From an uncultured Bacteroides sp. (GTDB lineage: Bacteria; Bacteroidota; Bacteroidia; Bacteroidales; Bacteroidaceae): a stretch of 33,567 bases of DNA. The notes beneath the pieces were generated by a model, which did not search any database, had not been told where the DNA came from, and was given only the letters and a program-made list of their open reading frames with translations. The translations under genes and the position numbers were made by a program. The stretch is from NCBI GenBank assembly GCA_944320735.1, contig CALUIQ010000032.1:1-33567 (forward strand). Direction: 5' to 3'. How positions within the stretch are numbered: the stretch's first letter is position 1; each line of letters begins with the position of its first letter. Below, in pieces: positions 1 to 6,620 of the stretch.

Positions 1-598
1 CATCCACTAATACAGGGACGCCGTGTGCATGGGCAGTGGCAATCATTTCCCGGACGGGATTGACCGTACCCAACACGTTACTGACGTGGGCTATGCTTAC
101 CAACTTGGTTTTTGGGGAGAAAAGCCGTCCGTATTCCTCCAATAGCAGATTGCCTTTATCGTCCATAGGGATGACGCGCAACACGATGCCTCGTTGCATG
201 GCCTGCAGTTGCCAGGGAACGATGTTGCTATGATGCTCCATGGTGGAGACTATCACTTCATCCCCCGCCTGCATCTGCGACTGACAGAAAGTAGAGGCCA
301 AAAGATTGATACTCTCTGTCGTACCGCGGGTGAAGACAATTTCGTTCGTTGAGCGGGCATTGATGAAACGGCGCACGGTCTCACGACTGGCCTCATGCAA
401 CTCTGTTGCCTGCTGGGAGAGGAAATGCACGCCACGGTGTACGTTAGCATTGGTGTTGTAATACTCGTTAGTGATGGCCTCCACTACCTGACGGGGCTTT
501 TGGGTCGTGGCGCCGTTGTCCAGGTAGACCAAGGGTTTGCCGTAGACGGTTCTACCCAAAATAGGGAAATCGGCGCGTATTTGGTTAATGTCGTACAT
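1..598 (-). CDS. sufS: SufS-type cysteine desulfurase, N-terminal part (runs off left edge)
   Basis: PLP-dependent enzyme that takes sulfur from L-cysteine as an enzyme-bound persulfide and feeds it to the SUF iron-sulfur scaffold in the cytoplasm. The 199 residues visible start MYDINQIRADFPIL and carry the class V aminotransferase landmarks: YLDNGATTQKP (residues 25-35), NVHRGVHFLS (52-61), the phosphate-binding RGTTE (91-95), the PLP-stacking histidine in STMEHHSNIVPW (118-129), and LVD at the cut edge, which is the PLP-nitrogen aspartate. The PLP lysine and the active-site cysteine loop lie outside the window. The ATG at 596-598 is chosen because the family start MYDIxxIRxDFPIL fits it. 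It reads in the same direction as sufC and sufD but is about 2.1 kb from sufD and has its own -7 motif. The family call is certain; SufS rather than another group II desulfurase rests on the suf context. Confidence 0.93.
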   Translation of the reverse strand, partial: MYDINQIRADFPILGRTVYGKPLVYLDNGATTQKPRQVVEAITNEYYNTNANVHRGVHFLSQQATELHEASRETVRRFINARSTNEIVFTRGTTESINLLASTFCQSQMQAGDEVIVSTMEHHSNIVPWQLQAMQRGIVLRVIPMDDKGNLLLEEYGRLFSPKTKLVSIAHVSNVLGTVNPVREMIATAHAHGVPVLVD

Positions 599-624
599 AA
601 GTCATTCTTGTTTAAATGTCTGCG

Positions 625-632
625 CAAAGATA
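625..632 (-). promoter_or_regulatory. -7 promoter motif for sufS
   Basis: On the minus strand this reads TATCTTTG, the Bacteroides sigma-ABfr -7 consensus TAnnTTTG, 26 bp upstream of the sufS ATG. A TTTG lies upstream, but at only about 15 bp spacing, so the -33 element is uncertain. It implies that sufS is transcribed separately from sufD in this genome. Confidence 0.6.
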
Positions 633-730
633 CACGCTTTCCCCATACAAACATTCAGCATAACGAAAAAACTTGTATTTTTTGCATTGGCTTACGAGCC
701 GATAAGTGTTTATACGATAAATGGGAATTT

Positions 731-748
731 AGCGCGCGCAAGCGCGCT
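731..748. repeat. GC-rich hairpin with GCAA loop
   Basis: AGCGCGC (731-737), loop GCAA, GCGCGCT (742-748): a perfect 7-bp stem closed by a GNRA tetraloop. It is followed at 750-775 by one unpaired arm of the GAATGAAGAATTAAGAA-type repeat seen elsewhere in the window. There is no T-tract, so terminator function is doubtful. Confidence 0.6.
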
Positions 749-782
749 TGAATGAAGAATTAAGAACTAAGAATTTTAGTAA

Positions 783-983
783 TCAACTCCCCTCCTTCCG
801 GAAGGTTGCTCTCCCCCAACAAACGGGGGAGTTCGGAGGGGGTTGGTGCCCGAAGGGCGGGGTGGTAGGAAAGGGATGGTTCGACCTATTTTTATAATGA
901 TAAGAAGAATAGGAGTCGCTAAAGCGGCATATTTCTCCTACCACCTCCCCCTTCGGGTACTCCTCCTTCCGGAAGGAGGAGAG
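783..983. repeat. Intergenic palindromic repeat cluster
   Basis: This lies in the 637-base gene-free stretch between sufS and the next small gene. It contains the palindrome CCTTCCGGAAGG (794-805), a perfect 22-bp palindrome of the same core (960-981), a CTCCCCC...GGGGGAG hairpin (about 821-841), and a long inverted repeat whose arms at 849-870 and 936-957 match except for two positions. The G-rich and C-rich runs suggest a composite REP-like element able to fold as nested hairpins. No reading frame of note crosses it. Confidence 0.7.
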
Positions 984-1092
984 TTTTGCTAATCATTTTC
1001 AGTCATACACATAAATTTTCATATGCTTAATGTTGCACCTTCTATGTTCACATTCTTGCGGAGAATCACTAATCATTAACCATTAAAAAAAC

Positions 1093-1147
1093 TCCGTGTC
1101 ATCTGCGGTTGCAAAATGAAAGCGGTTAATGACTTCTCAGACAGTCT
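1093..1147. repeat. Left arm of 55-bp inverted repeat around TA remnant
   Basis: It begins TCCGTGTCATCTGCGGTTGC. Thirty-one consecutive bases match the reverse complement of 1558-1612 exactly, and about 50 of 55 match overall; the remaining differences are mostly transitions. The outer end (CCGTGTCATCTGCG) also occurs in the inverted repeat around the GxxExxY remnant at 4087-4466. Confidence 0.8.
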
Positions 1148-1176
1148 GCCGTCCTCTTCATTTTAAGGAAAGCGTG

Positions 1177-1206
1177 TTGGATATTAAAGAGAAAAGCGTA
1201 ACTTTG
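1177..1206 (+). promoter_or_regulatory. Promoter of the TA remnant
   Basis: A -33 TTG (1177-1179) and a -7 TAACTTTG (1199-1206) are separated by 19 bp, the usual Bacteroides spacing. The start codon follows 29 bp downstream. The promoter lies inside the inverted-repeat unit, so the cassette carries its own. Confidence 0.65.
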
Positions 1207-1235
1207 CGTAGCGAAACATAAAAATACTGACGATT

Positions 1236-1451
1236 ATGCAAACCGTATTCAATCAAGCACAATTAGAATTGCTGGACATGCTGTCGTTCGTCAAGTCCCC
1301 GATGATGTTGTCCGAACTGAGGCAGGTCGTGTCCGACTATTTTGCCAAACAAGCGGAGGAAGAGATAGACCGCCTGTGGGAAGACGGCACCCTGAACGAA
1401 ACCAAAGTAGAAAGTTTCCGCCATCTGCACGAGCGTACCCCTTACAAATGA
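1236..1451 (+). CDS. Antitoxin of a decayed PIN-family toxin-antitoxin pair
   Basis: A 71-residue acidic protein starting MQTVFNQAQLELLDMLSFVK and ending SFRHLHERTPYK. It resembles small Bacteroidales proteins encoded just before PIN-domain toxins: an N-terminal segment, a middle (A)EEEIDRLWEDG segment and the HLHERTPYK tail. Its TGA overlaps the ATG of the next frame (ATGA at 1448-1451), the usual antitoxin-toxin arrangement. The partner is reduced to 31 codons, so the antitoxin is probably an orphan. It looks intact and has a promoter with correct spacing. The family assignment is from recalled sequence resemblance; antitoxin function is inferred. Confidence 0.6.
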   Translation: MQTVFNQAQLELLDMLSFVKSPMMLSELRQVVSDYFAKQAEEEIDRLWEDGTLNETKVESFRHLHERTPYK

Positions 1452-1543
1452 GCCATACAGCATATCGTACTTCCATCCCTTTCCCCTCGGTAGATGTCAT
1501 CAGCATCGATGAATTTGTGCGTCAGTTAGAGACGCTTGAATAA
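1448..1543 (+). pseudogene. C-terminal stub of a PIN-domain toxin
   Basis: A 31-codon frame overlapping the antitoxin stop by 4 bp. Its residues IPFPSVDVISIDEF resemble the extreme C-terminus of PIN-family toxins (the HFxxLKxIPFPxVDVIxIDEF type). Everything that would carry the catalytic acidic residues, about 110 residues, is missing. The simplest reading is an internal deletion that kept the overlapping start and the last about 25 residues. It cannot be an active ribonuclease. An alternative is an unrelated tiny ORF, but the match to the expected tail in the expected place argues against chance. Confidence 0.55.
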
Positions 1544-1557
1544 TCTCCTCCCACCAC

Positions 1558-1612
1558 GGACCGTCCGAAAAGTCATCAACTGCTTTCATTTTGCAACCGC
1601 AGATGACACGGA
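1558..1612. repeat. Right arm of 55-bp inverted repeat around TA remnant
   Basis: Reverse complement of 1093-1147 with about five mismatches. It closes a unit of 520 bp (1093-1612) holding a promoter, the antitoxin and the toxin stub. No transposase is inside, so the unit resembles a MITE or passively moved cassette. Confidence 0.8.
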
Positions 1613-1615
1613 TTC

Positions 1616-1705
1616 TACAAAGGGGCTTCGCCCTGTCACCCCGAGCATGGTCGAGGGGTCTCACTTATGCCTACGTGAGATGTTTCGACTACGCTCGACA
1701 TGACA
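1616..1705. repeat. REP-like palindromic element, copy A
   Basis: The sequence carries TGTCACCCCGAGCATGGTCG and, further on, its imperfect reverse complement CGACTACGCTCGACATGACA, so it can fold into a long hairpin (GTGAGA pairs with TCTCAC near the tip). It is a direct repeat of 2613-2712. The two copies bracket the GNAT module. Confidence 0.8.
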
Positions 1706-1794
1706 ATTCATCAGACCATTCCCCATTCCTTACACATTCTCATCCAACAGCTTGATTTATTGAAGCGAACCATCTATTTCTCGGATATTTGTGT

Positions 1795-1802
1795 TATATT
1801 TG
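1795..1802 (+). promoter_or_regulatory. -7 promoter motif for the GNAT module
   Basis: TATATTTG matches the Bacteroides -7 consensus and lies 31 bp upstream of the ATG at 1833. A clear -33 TTG at 19-20 bp is not visible. Confidence 0.5.
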
Positions 1803-1832
1803 CAACCGAAACAATCATTTGGAGGAACAATT

Positions 1833-2018
1833 ATGGCAAGACCGATTAAAGAAACCCCGATACTTTACGGGGAAGAAGCCCGGAAATTTGAGGAGAGTAT
1901 GAAGCAGGTCCGTCCGCTCAGTGATGAAAAGCTCGCCCAAATCAAGCGGGATTATGACTGCATTTTAAGTATATTCGAAGAAGAACGGAGCAATGGAACA
2001 AACATTGAATATAACTGA
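1833..2018 (+). CDS. Small partner (probable antitoxin) of a GNAT-type toxin
   Basis: A 61-residue protein, MARPIKETPILYGEEARKFE..., of a type common in Bacteroidales directly upstream of GNAT acetyltransferases. The ATG at 1833 is chosen over an in-frame GTG at 1791 because a strong GGAGG (1821-1825) sits at the right distance and the family begins MARPIKETPIL. It overlaps the following acetyltransferase by 26 bp, so the two are translationally coupled. In GNAT toxin systems the upstream small protein neutralises an enzyme that acetylates aminoacyl-tRNA; that role is inferred here from gene order. No RHH motif is obvious to me. The reading frame is intact while the partner is frameshifted. 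Confidence 0.65.
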   Translation: MARPIKETPILYGEEARKFEESMKQVRPLSDEKLAQIKRDYDCILSIFEEERSNGTNIEYN

Positions 2019-2549
2019 TTACAGAGTCCGTCCTTTGGAAGAAGGAGAAAGGGTAAAATCGTTCGATTGTGGTGATGACGATCTGAACGATTTTATTTTA
2101 AATGCGGCGCCTCTTTATCGGAAGAATTATTGGCTGTAACGTATGTCATGGAAGAACGTTCTTCGGGCAAGGTCCTTGCTTATTTCAGCTTGATGAACGA
2201 TAAAGTATCGTTAAATGAGTTCGAGAATAAAACGGAATTCAATCGTTTCCGGAAACATCATTTTGCCAATGAAAAACGCATAAAAAGTTACCCTGCCGCA
2301 AAAATAGGACGTTTTGCCGTGGATATATCTGCCCGTGGCTTACATATTGGAAGCCTGTTGTTAAACTTCATCAAGTATTTCTTTAAAGGGAAAAACAAGA
2401 CCGGTTGCCGTTTTATTACGGTGGATGCCTATATCAATGCCATTCCATTCTACAAGAAATATGAATTTAAAGAATTGACGATTAGTGACAAAGATGATGA
2501 ACACACACGTGCCCTTATCTTCGATTTGAAACAATTGGATAAGAAATAA
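1993..2549 (+). pseudogene. GNAT acetyltransferase (TA toxin-like) with a one-base frameshift
   Basis: From the ATG at 1993 the frame reads MEQTLNITDYRVRPLEEGER and VKSFDCGDDDLNDFILNAAP, then LYRKNYWL and a stop at about 2138. Moving one base over at about 2121-2126 restores ...LYRK(E)LLAVTYVMEE... through to 2549, giving the expected protein of about 185 residues. The FDCGxxDLNDFIL N-terminus and the acetyl-CoA loop region (PAAKIGRFAVDISARGLHIG) are those of GNAT toxins of the TacT/AtaT type. One G appears to be lost in AAG(G)AA. This is either true inactivation or a sequencing error. Everything downstream of the shift is uninterrupted, suggesting a recent event. Confidence 0.75.
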
Positions 2550-2555
2550 CCCGTC

Positions 2556-2578
2556 CCGGCGGATATGTCATCTGCCGG
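2556..2578. terminator. Hairpin after the GNAT gene
   Basis: CCGGCGGA (2556-2563) pairs with TCTGCCGG (2571-2578), eight pairs with one G-U, seven bases past the stop. There is no T-run, so this is only a possible terminator. Confidence 0.35.
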
Positions 2579-2612
2579 TATGAGTACAAGGATTTTCAAT
2601 CACTTATGATTT

Positions 2613-2712
2613 TATAAAGGGGCTTCGCCCTGTCACCCCGAGCATAGTCGAGGGGGCTCACCTATGCCTACGTGAGATGTCTCGACTACGCTTCGCTCCG
2701 CTCAACATGACA
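2613..2712. repeat. REP-like palindromic element, copy B
   Basis: Direct repeat of 1616-1705 (shared from AAAGGGGCTTCGCCCTGTCA through ACATGACA) with few substitutions and about 11 extra bases (around TTCGCTCCGCT) in the right arm. It is also palindromic. It lies between the GNAT remnant and the end of sufD and, with copy A, frames about 0.9 kb. Confidence 0.8.
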
Positions 2713-2744
2713 GAAGAATAGGAATCGTTTTCGTCAGAACATAT

Positions 2745-4070
2745 TTACTTGCACTTCACGCTGCAGTCCCTGCACTTCCCCAATTCTCCGCGGAAACGTT
2801 TCTCCACCAACAGGTGCAGGCGGTCTTTCAGGGCATCGAGGCGGATGGTGTCTATCACCTCGTTGACGAAGGCGAACATCAGCAGCAGGCGGGCTTCGCG
2901 CAAGGAGATGCCACGCTGGCGCATATAGAACAGGGCGGCATCGTCCAACTGACCTACCGTGGCACCGTGGCTGCACTTCACGTCGTCGGCATAAATCTCC
3001 AACTGGGGCTGAGTGAACATGCGGGCCTCGCGAGTGGCGCAGCGGTTGCGGTTAGTCTGGCGGGCATCGGTGTGCTGCGCGCCGGGACGCACCAAGATAA
3101 GTCCGGCAAAGGCACCCGTAGCCTGCTCGTCGAGCACATATTTATAGAGTTCGTTGGAGCGGCAGGAGGGCACGGCGTGGTCGATGACCGTGCGGTTGTC
3201 CACGTGCTGGTTCTTGTCGGCGATGGCCATGCCGCAGAGGTTGAGTTCGGCCTGCTCGCCGGCGAGGAGCACACGGGTGGTGTTGCGGGTGGTGCCGCAA
3301 GTCAGGGTCATGCCGTTCAGCAGGACGTTGCTGCCCGCTTCCTGACGGACGTAGAGGTTGCTGAGGCGGGTGTGGCCAGTGTGCGTCTCCTCCAGTTCAT
3401 AAAGGTCGAACACGGCGTTGCGTCCTACAAAGACCTCGATGACCTGCGTGGCTAGGAAGTTCACCTCGTCCATGGCGTGGTCGCAGGCCAGAAGACGGGC
3501 TTGGGCACCTTCTTCCAGCACAATGAGCACGCGACGGTTCACCAACAGGGGCACATCGCTGCGCAGGATGTTGATAAGCTGGATGGGTTTCTCCACCACC
3601 ACGTTCTTGGGAATGTAGACGAGCAAGCCGTCTTGCGCGAAAGCGGTGTTGAAGGCGGTCAGCGCATCGGCGGAAGTGTCGGCCAACGTCGCATAGTACT
3701 GCCGGACGAGGTCGGGATGGTCGCGGAAGCTGCCCACAATCACCCCATCGGGTAATGTCTTGTCTGTGGACTGAAAAGCATCGTTCACCATGAAATAAAG
3801 GGCAGTGCTCATATTGGGCACGTCGCAGCGGAACACTTCGTAGGGATTGACCGGAAAGGCCAGCCGCTTGAAGTTCATGCCATAATCCGGCTCGAAGCAC
3901 TTGGCGATGTCGGTGTACTTATAGGCTTCCTGCTTGCGGGTAGGAAATCCCAACCGCTCGAAGTCGGCAAAGGCTTGGGCGCGCGGGCCGTTCAGCGGCT
4001 CGGCACTGTGGCTGCGCAACAAGGCTTCCGCCTGGGCGTATAGGTCGATGTATTGTTGTTCGGGTCTCAT
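2745..4070 (-). CDS. sufD: SufD, Fe-S cluster assembly scaffold subunit
   Basis: A 441-residue protein of the SufB/SufD family, which forms the SufBC2D scaffold with SufB and the SufC ATPase for cluster assembly in the cytoplasm. An N-terminal helical part (EALLRSHSAEPLNGPRAQAF) with the FxRLGFPTRKQEAYKYTD motif (about residues 34-51) precedes the right-handed beta-helix core. The conserved C-terminal signature is visible as DDVKCSHGATVGQLDDAALFYMRQRGI (about 361-387). The tail ends GKCRDCSVKCK, a Cys-rich ending seen in Bacteroides SufD. Length is normal. The ATG (4068-4070) overlaps the stop of the GxxExxY remnant reading in from upstream. sufC lies 397 bp upstream instead of abutting, and no clear -7 motif sits directly before sufD. 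Confidence 0.93.
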   Translation of the reverse strand: MRPEQQYIDLYAQAEALLRSHSAEPLNGPRAQAFADFERLGFPTRKQEAYKYTDIAKCFEPDYGMNFKRLAFPVNPYEVFRCDVPNMSTALYFMVNDAFQSTDKTLPDGVIVGSFRDHPDLVRQYYATLADTSADALTAFNTAFAQDGLLVYIPKNVVVEKPIQLINILRSDVPLLVNRRVLIVLEEGAQARLLACDHAMDEVNFLATQVIEVFVGRNAVFDLYELEETHTGHTRLSNLYVRQEAGSNVLLNGMTLTCGTTRNTTRVLLAGEQAELNLCGMAIADKNQHVDNRTVIDHAVPSCRSNELYKYVLDEQATGAFAGLILVRPGAQHTDARQTNRNRCATREARMFTQPQLEIYADDVKCSHGATVGQLDDAALFYMRQRGISLREARLLLMFAFVNEVIDTIRLDALKDRLHLLVEKRFRGELGKCRDCSVKCK

Positions 4071-4421
4071 AAGTCTATTGGTGTTAATTTTTCATCCGCA
4101 GATAACACGGATGACGCAGATTTATTATTTTTTTCTTTTTTCAGTTGCTCACGATAATACAAAGAAAACACTTCACGGCGAACTTCTGGTTTAGGCCCAA
4201 AGTTCAAGAGCAGGCCTAATTCCAGATTCGTTGCTTTCAAATAATTACGAAGTTGAATCTCAAACGTTTATCTTAGGATGTGCCATGCAAGGAATATTTC
4301 GGCGTTGCAACTCTTTATAAAGCGCATTCTGATAGACATTTTCTATAAAACCATAACCTAATTCATTATACACTTCGTAGAAAGCATTGATAATAGCTGA
4401 TGTTTTCTCAGATTGATCCAT
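4069..4421 (-). pseudogene. GxxExxY-family gene with internal deletion
   Basis: From the ATG at 4421, 53 residues read MDQSEKTSAIINAFYEVYNE and LGYGFIENVYQNALYKELQR, then stop at 4260-4262. The GxxExxY motif is at residues 24-30 (GFIENVY). In another frame just beyond, the C-terminal part of the same family follows: EIQLRNYLKATNLELGLLLN, then FGPKPEVRREVF. The middle of the family, about 50 residues with the acidic and LELK motifs expected in these PD-(D/E)XK-like proteins, is missing. An internal deletion therefore joined the ends out of frame. The C-terminal frame runs through the flanking repeat and stops at the sufD ATG. It lies between two inverted-repeat arms (4087-4124, 4429-4466). The function of intact GxxExxY proteins is not known to me. 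Confidence 0.7.
4087..4124. repeat. Inverted-repeat arm with 9-bp periodicity (sufD side)
   Basis: Reading the minus strand, the units ATCTGCGTC, ATCCGTGTT and ATCTGCGGA follow each other in 9-bp steps. The arm matches the reverse complement of 4429-4466 at 33 of 38 positions. The mismatches are mainly C/T-type changes between the two unit variants, as expected for shuffled units. Confidence 0.75.
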
Positions 4422-4428
4422 AAAAATT

Positions 4429-4466
4429 TAAATCCGTGTCATCTGCGTAATCTGCGGATGAAAAAT
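4429..4466. repeat. Inverted-repeat arm with 9-bp periodicity (sufC side)
   Basis: On the plus strand: ATCCGTGTC, ATCTGCGTA, ATCTGCGGA, then TGAAAAAT. It pairs with 4087-4124 and encloses the GxxExxY remnant. The first two units match the outer end of the TA-remnant repeat at 1093. Confidence 0.75.
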
Positions 4467-4467
4467 C

Positions 4468-5220
4468 TCATTCATTTACCTCCTTTTTAATCCAGTCAAA
4501 GCCGCGGTTCTCGATTTCGGTAGCCAGCTCGGGGCCGCCGGTCTTTACGATGCGGCCGCCGAGGAGCACGTGTACCGTGTCGGGCTTCAGGTAATCCAGC
4601 AGACGCTGGTAGTGGGTGATGACCAGGGCGGAAGTCTGCGGCGTGCGGAGCTTGTTGAAGCCTTCGGCCACGATGCGCAGGGCATCTACATCAAGACCGG
4701 AGTCCGTCTCGTCCAGGATGGCGAAAGTTGGCTCCAGCATCGCCATCTGGAAGATTTCGTTGCGCTTCTTCTCGCCGCCACTGAAGCCCTCGTTCACCGA
4801 GCGGTTGGCCAGCTTGCTATCCAGCTCGACGATGGCACGCTTCTCGCGCATCAGCTTGAGGAACTCGCTGGCCGAGAGAGCGGGCAAGTGGCGGTACTTG
4901 CGCTGCTCGTTGACGGCGGTGCGCATGAAGTTCACCATCGACACGCCGGGGATTTCCACCGGGGTCTGGAAGGAGAGGAACAGTCCCTCGTGTGCCCGGT
5001 CTTCGGGCGAGAGAGCCAACAGGTCCTTGCCGTTGAAGGTGATGCTGCCGCGCGTCACTTCGTAAGCGGGATGCCCCACGAGGACATTGCTCAGCGTGCT
5101 CTTGCCCGCTCCGTTCTGTCCCATCAGGGCGTGTACCTCGCCATCGCGGATGGTGAGGTTGATGCCTTTCAATATTTCTTTGCCATTGATGCTGGCGTGA
5201 AGGTCTTTGATTTCTAACAT
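4468..5220 (-). CDS. sufC: SufC, Fe-S assembly ABC-type ATPase
   Basis: A 250-residue cytoplasmic ABC ATPase that drives conformational change of the SufBCD scaffold. Walker A GQNGAGKST is at residues 34-42, the Q-loop near LSFQTP (82-87), the SufC-type ABC signature SGGEKKRNE at 147-155, Walker B FAILDE at 166-171 followed by TDSGLD, and the switch histidine in ITHYQR at 203. Length and motifs are those of SufC rather than a transporter ATPase; there is no membrane partner nearby. It is the first gene of the split suf cluster, with a -7 motif upstream, and the gene before it is the unrelated tolC-like gene. sufB, its usual upstream neighbour in Bacteroidetes, is absent here. Confidence 0.95.
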   Translation of the reverse strand: MLEIKDLHASINGKEILKGINLTIRDGEVHALMGQNGAGKSTLSNVLVGHPAYEVTRGSITFNGKDLLALSPEDRAHEGLFLSFQTPVEIPGVSMVNFMRTAVNEQRKYRHLPALSASEFLKLMREKRAIVELDSKLANRSVNEGFSGGEKKRNEIFQMAMLEPTFAILDETDSGLDVDALRIVAEGFNKLRTPQTSALVITHYQRLLDYLKPDTVHVLLGGRIVKTGGPELATEIENRGFDWIKKEVNE

Positions 5221-5254
5221 ATCGGTATACGTATTAGTTACATAATTGAAGGCG

Positions 5255-5262
5255 CAAAGATA
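5255..5262 (-). promoter_or_regulatory. -7 promoter motif for sufC
   Basis: The minus strand reads TATCTTTG 34 bp upstream of the sufC ATG, in the 71-bp gap after the tolC-like gene. No -33 TTG is seen at 19-20 bp. It supports independent transcription of sufC. Confidence 0.55.
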
Positions 5263-5291
5263 CGAATTAATATGCGTATTCCGAGATAATT

Positions 5292-6620
5292 TTACTCCAA
5301 GTATTTGGTTATCTTTCCACTGATTTGCAAAAGGGAAATTTCGCAGAGCTTGGTGTCGTACTCCGCACTAAGAATACGTTCCTCGGCGTCCAGCAGGCTC
5401 TTCTGCGCCTCGCGCATTTCGATACCGGAAAGGTCGCCCAACATATAACGCTCCATCGCAATCTCGTGATTATCGCGGGCGGCGATGAGATTCTGGCGTT
5501 CCAAGTTCAGCATCTCCAAGTTGTTGCGGTAAGCCTGCCACAAGTTACTGAGGTCTGCACGCAAACTCAGTTCCAGTTCATCGCGCTGCAGGCGGGCGTT
5601 CTTCACGGCGATGCTGGCGTTGCGCCGTTCGCGCTTGCGGTTACCGTCGAAGAGGTTGAAGCCGATGGTGATGCCGCCGCTAAAGCCGAAGTTGCTGCGC
5701 CGAGTGTAGTTGCTGACGTCATATTTATTATAGGTATAGCCATATCCGGCGTTCAGACGGACGTAGGGATAATCGCGCGAAGTGACTTTCTTGTAATCCA
5801 TCTGCGCCAATATTGTGTTCTGGTCTGCTTTCAGCAAGGAAGAGTTCACGGTCAGCGTAGCTTTCCACAATTCGTCGAAGTCCAACGAAGCATTCACGTC
5901 GATAAGGCTGTCCGGAATGATGATGGGTTGGTCCACGTTCTCGTTGCCCATCAGTTCGTTCAGGTTGATGCGCGAGGTGTGCAGCAGTTCCTGCTGCTTC
6001 ATATACTGCGCACTGTCGGCGTTGAAGTCCACCTTGGCCTGCTGGTAGTCCAGGCGGGAGAAGTCGCCGATGTGGTAGCGGGCTTCCACGATGCGGAGAC
6101 GCTCGCGGGAGAGCTGCACGGCATAGAGGAAGTTCTTCATACGTATCTTCTGCTGGATGAAGTTGTAGTACTCGGCAGCCAATGAGGCGATGAAGTCTTC
6201 CAAAGCGATGCGGGTATTGGTCTCGCCCTGCTCACGAAGGAGTTTCAGTTGCTGGTAAGTGGTGGAGATGTTGAATCCGTCGAAGAGGGTCCAGTTCAAG
6301 TCGATGCCCAAGTCAATGGTCTGGTCGAACACACCGTTCTCCTTCTCTGTCAGCCCGGTGCTTCTCACTTTGCTGTTGGTATTGTCCACCGTGGCCTGGT
6401 AACCTCCCGTCAGGTCGATGGTAGGCAGGGCGCCCGCATTGGCCAGCGTGGCGTTGTTCTTGCTGATTTGCTCCTCGTTGTGGGTGATGCGCAGGGAGTA
6501 GTTGTTGAGCAGCCCCGTTTCGAGGCACGACTTCAGCGTGTAAGTGGCCGCCGGCTGCGCCCAAAGGGCAGCCGGGGCACTCAGTATCGTAATAAAGAAT
6601 AAGATTAGGATTCGCTTCAT
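5292..6620 (-). CDS. TolC-family outer membrane efflux protein
   Basis: Outer membrane channel of a tripartite efflux pump, 442 residues. A signal peptide is visible (MKRILILFFITILSAPAALWAQ). Two outer-membrane-efflux repeats follow, each a long coiled-coil hairpin with a short strand pair; typical sequences are DLGIDLNWTLFDGFNISTTYQQL in the first half and FGFSGGITIGFNLFDGNRKR in the second, both with the LFDG turn. The ATG overlaps the stop of the RND gene by 4 bp, showing translational coupling. It is the last gene of the efflux operon. The substrate cannot be read from sequence. Confidence 0.92.
   Translation of the reverse strand: MKRILILFFITILSAPAALWAQPAATYTLKSCLETGLLNNYSLRITHNEEQISKNNATLANAGALPTIDLTGGYQATVDNTNSKVRSTGLTEKENGVFDQTIDLGIDLNWTLFDGFNISTTYQQLKLLREQGETNTRIALEDFIASLAAEYYNFIQQKIRMKNFLYAVQLSRERLRIVEARYHIGDFSRLDYQQAKVDFNADSAQYMKQQELLHTSRINLNELMGNENVDQPIIIPDSLIDVNASLDFDELWKATLTVNSSLLKADQNTILAQMDYKKVTSRDYPYVRLNAGYGYTYNKYDVSNYTRRSNFGFSGGITIGFNLFDGNRKRERRNASIAVKNARLQRDELELSLRADLSNLWQAYRNNLEMLNLERQNLIAARDNHEIAMERYMLGDLSGIEMREAQKSLLDAEERILSAEYDTKLCEISLLQISGKITKYLE

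Noticed and set aside
599..1092. A hidden small gene between sufS and the TA remnant
   Set aside because: Only shadows and repeat-derived frames occur; none has a promoter, a start with context and a plausible protein.
1791..1832. A longer start (GTG at 1791) for the GNAT partner gene
   Set aside because: It would begin in the -7 promoter motif; the GGAGG and the family N-terminus support the ATG at 1833.
1616..2712. A composite transposon bounded by insertion sequences
   Set aside because: The boundary copies are about 90-100 bp palindromes without any transposase frame; they are REP-like rather than IS elements.
5325..6185. A 286-codon open frame opposite the tolC-like gene, and similar ones opposite parC, sufC and pyrH
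   Set aside because: Low-complexity Val/Gln/His-rich products from the complementary strand of conserved genes.
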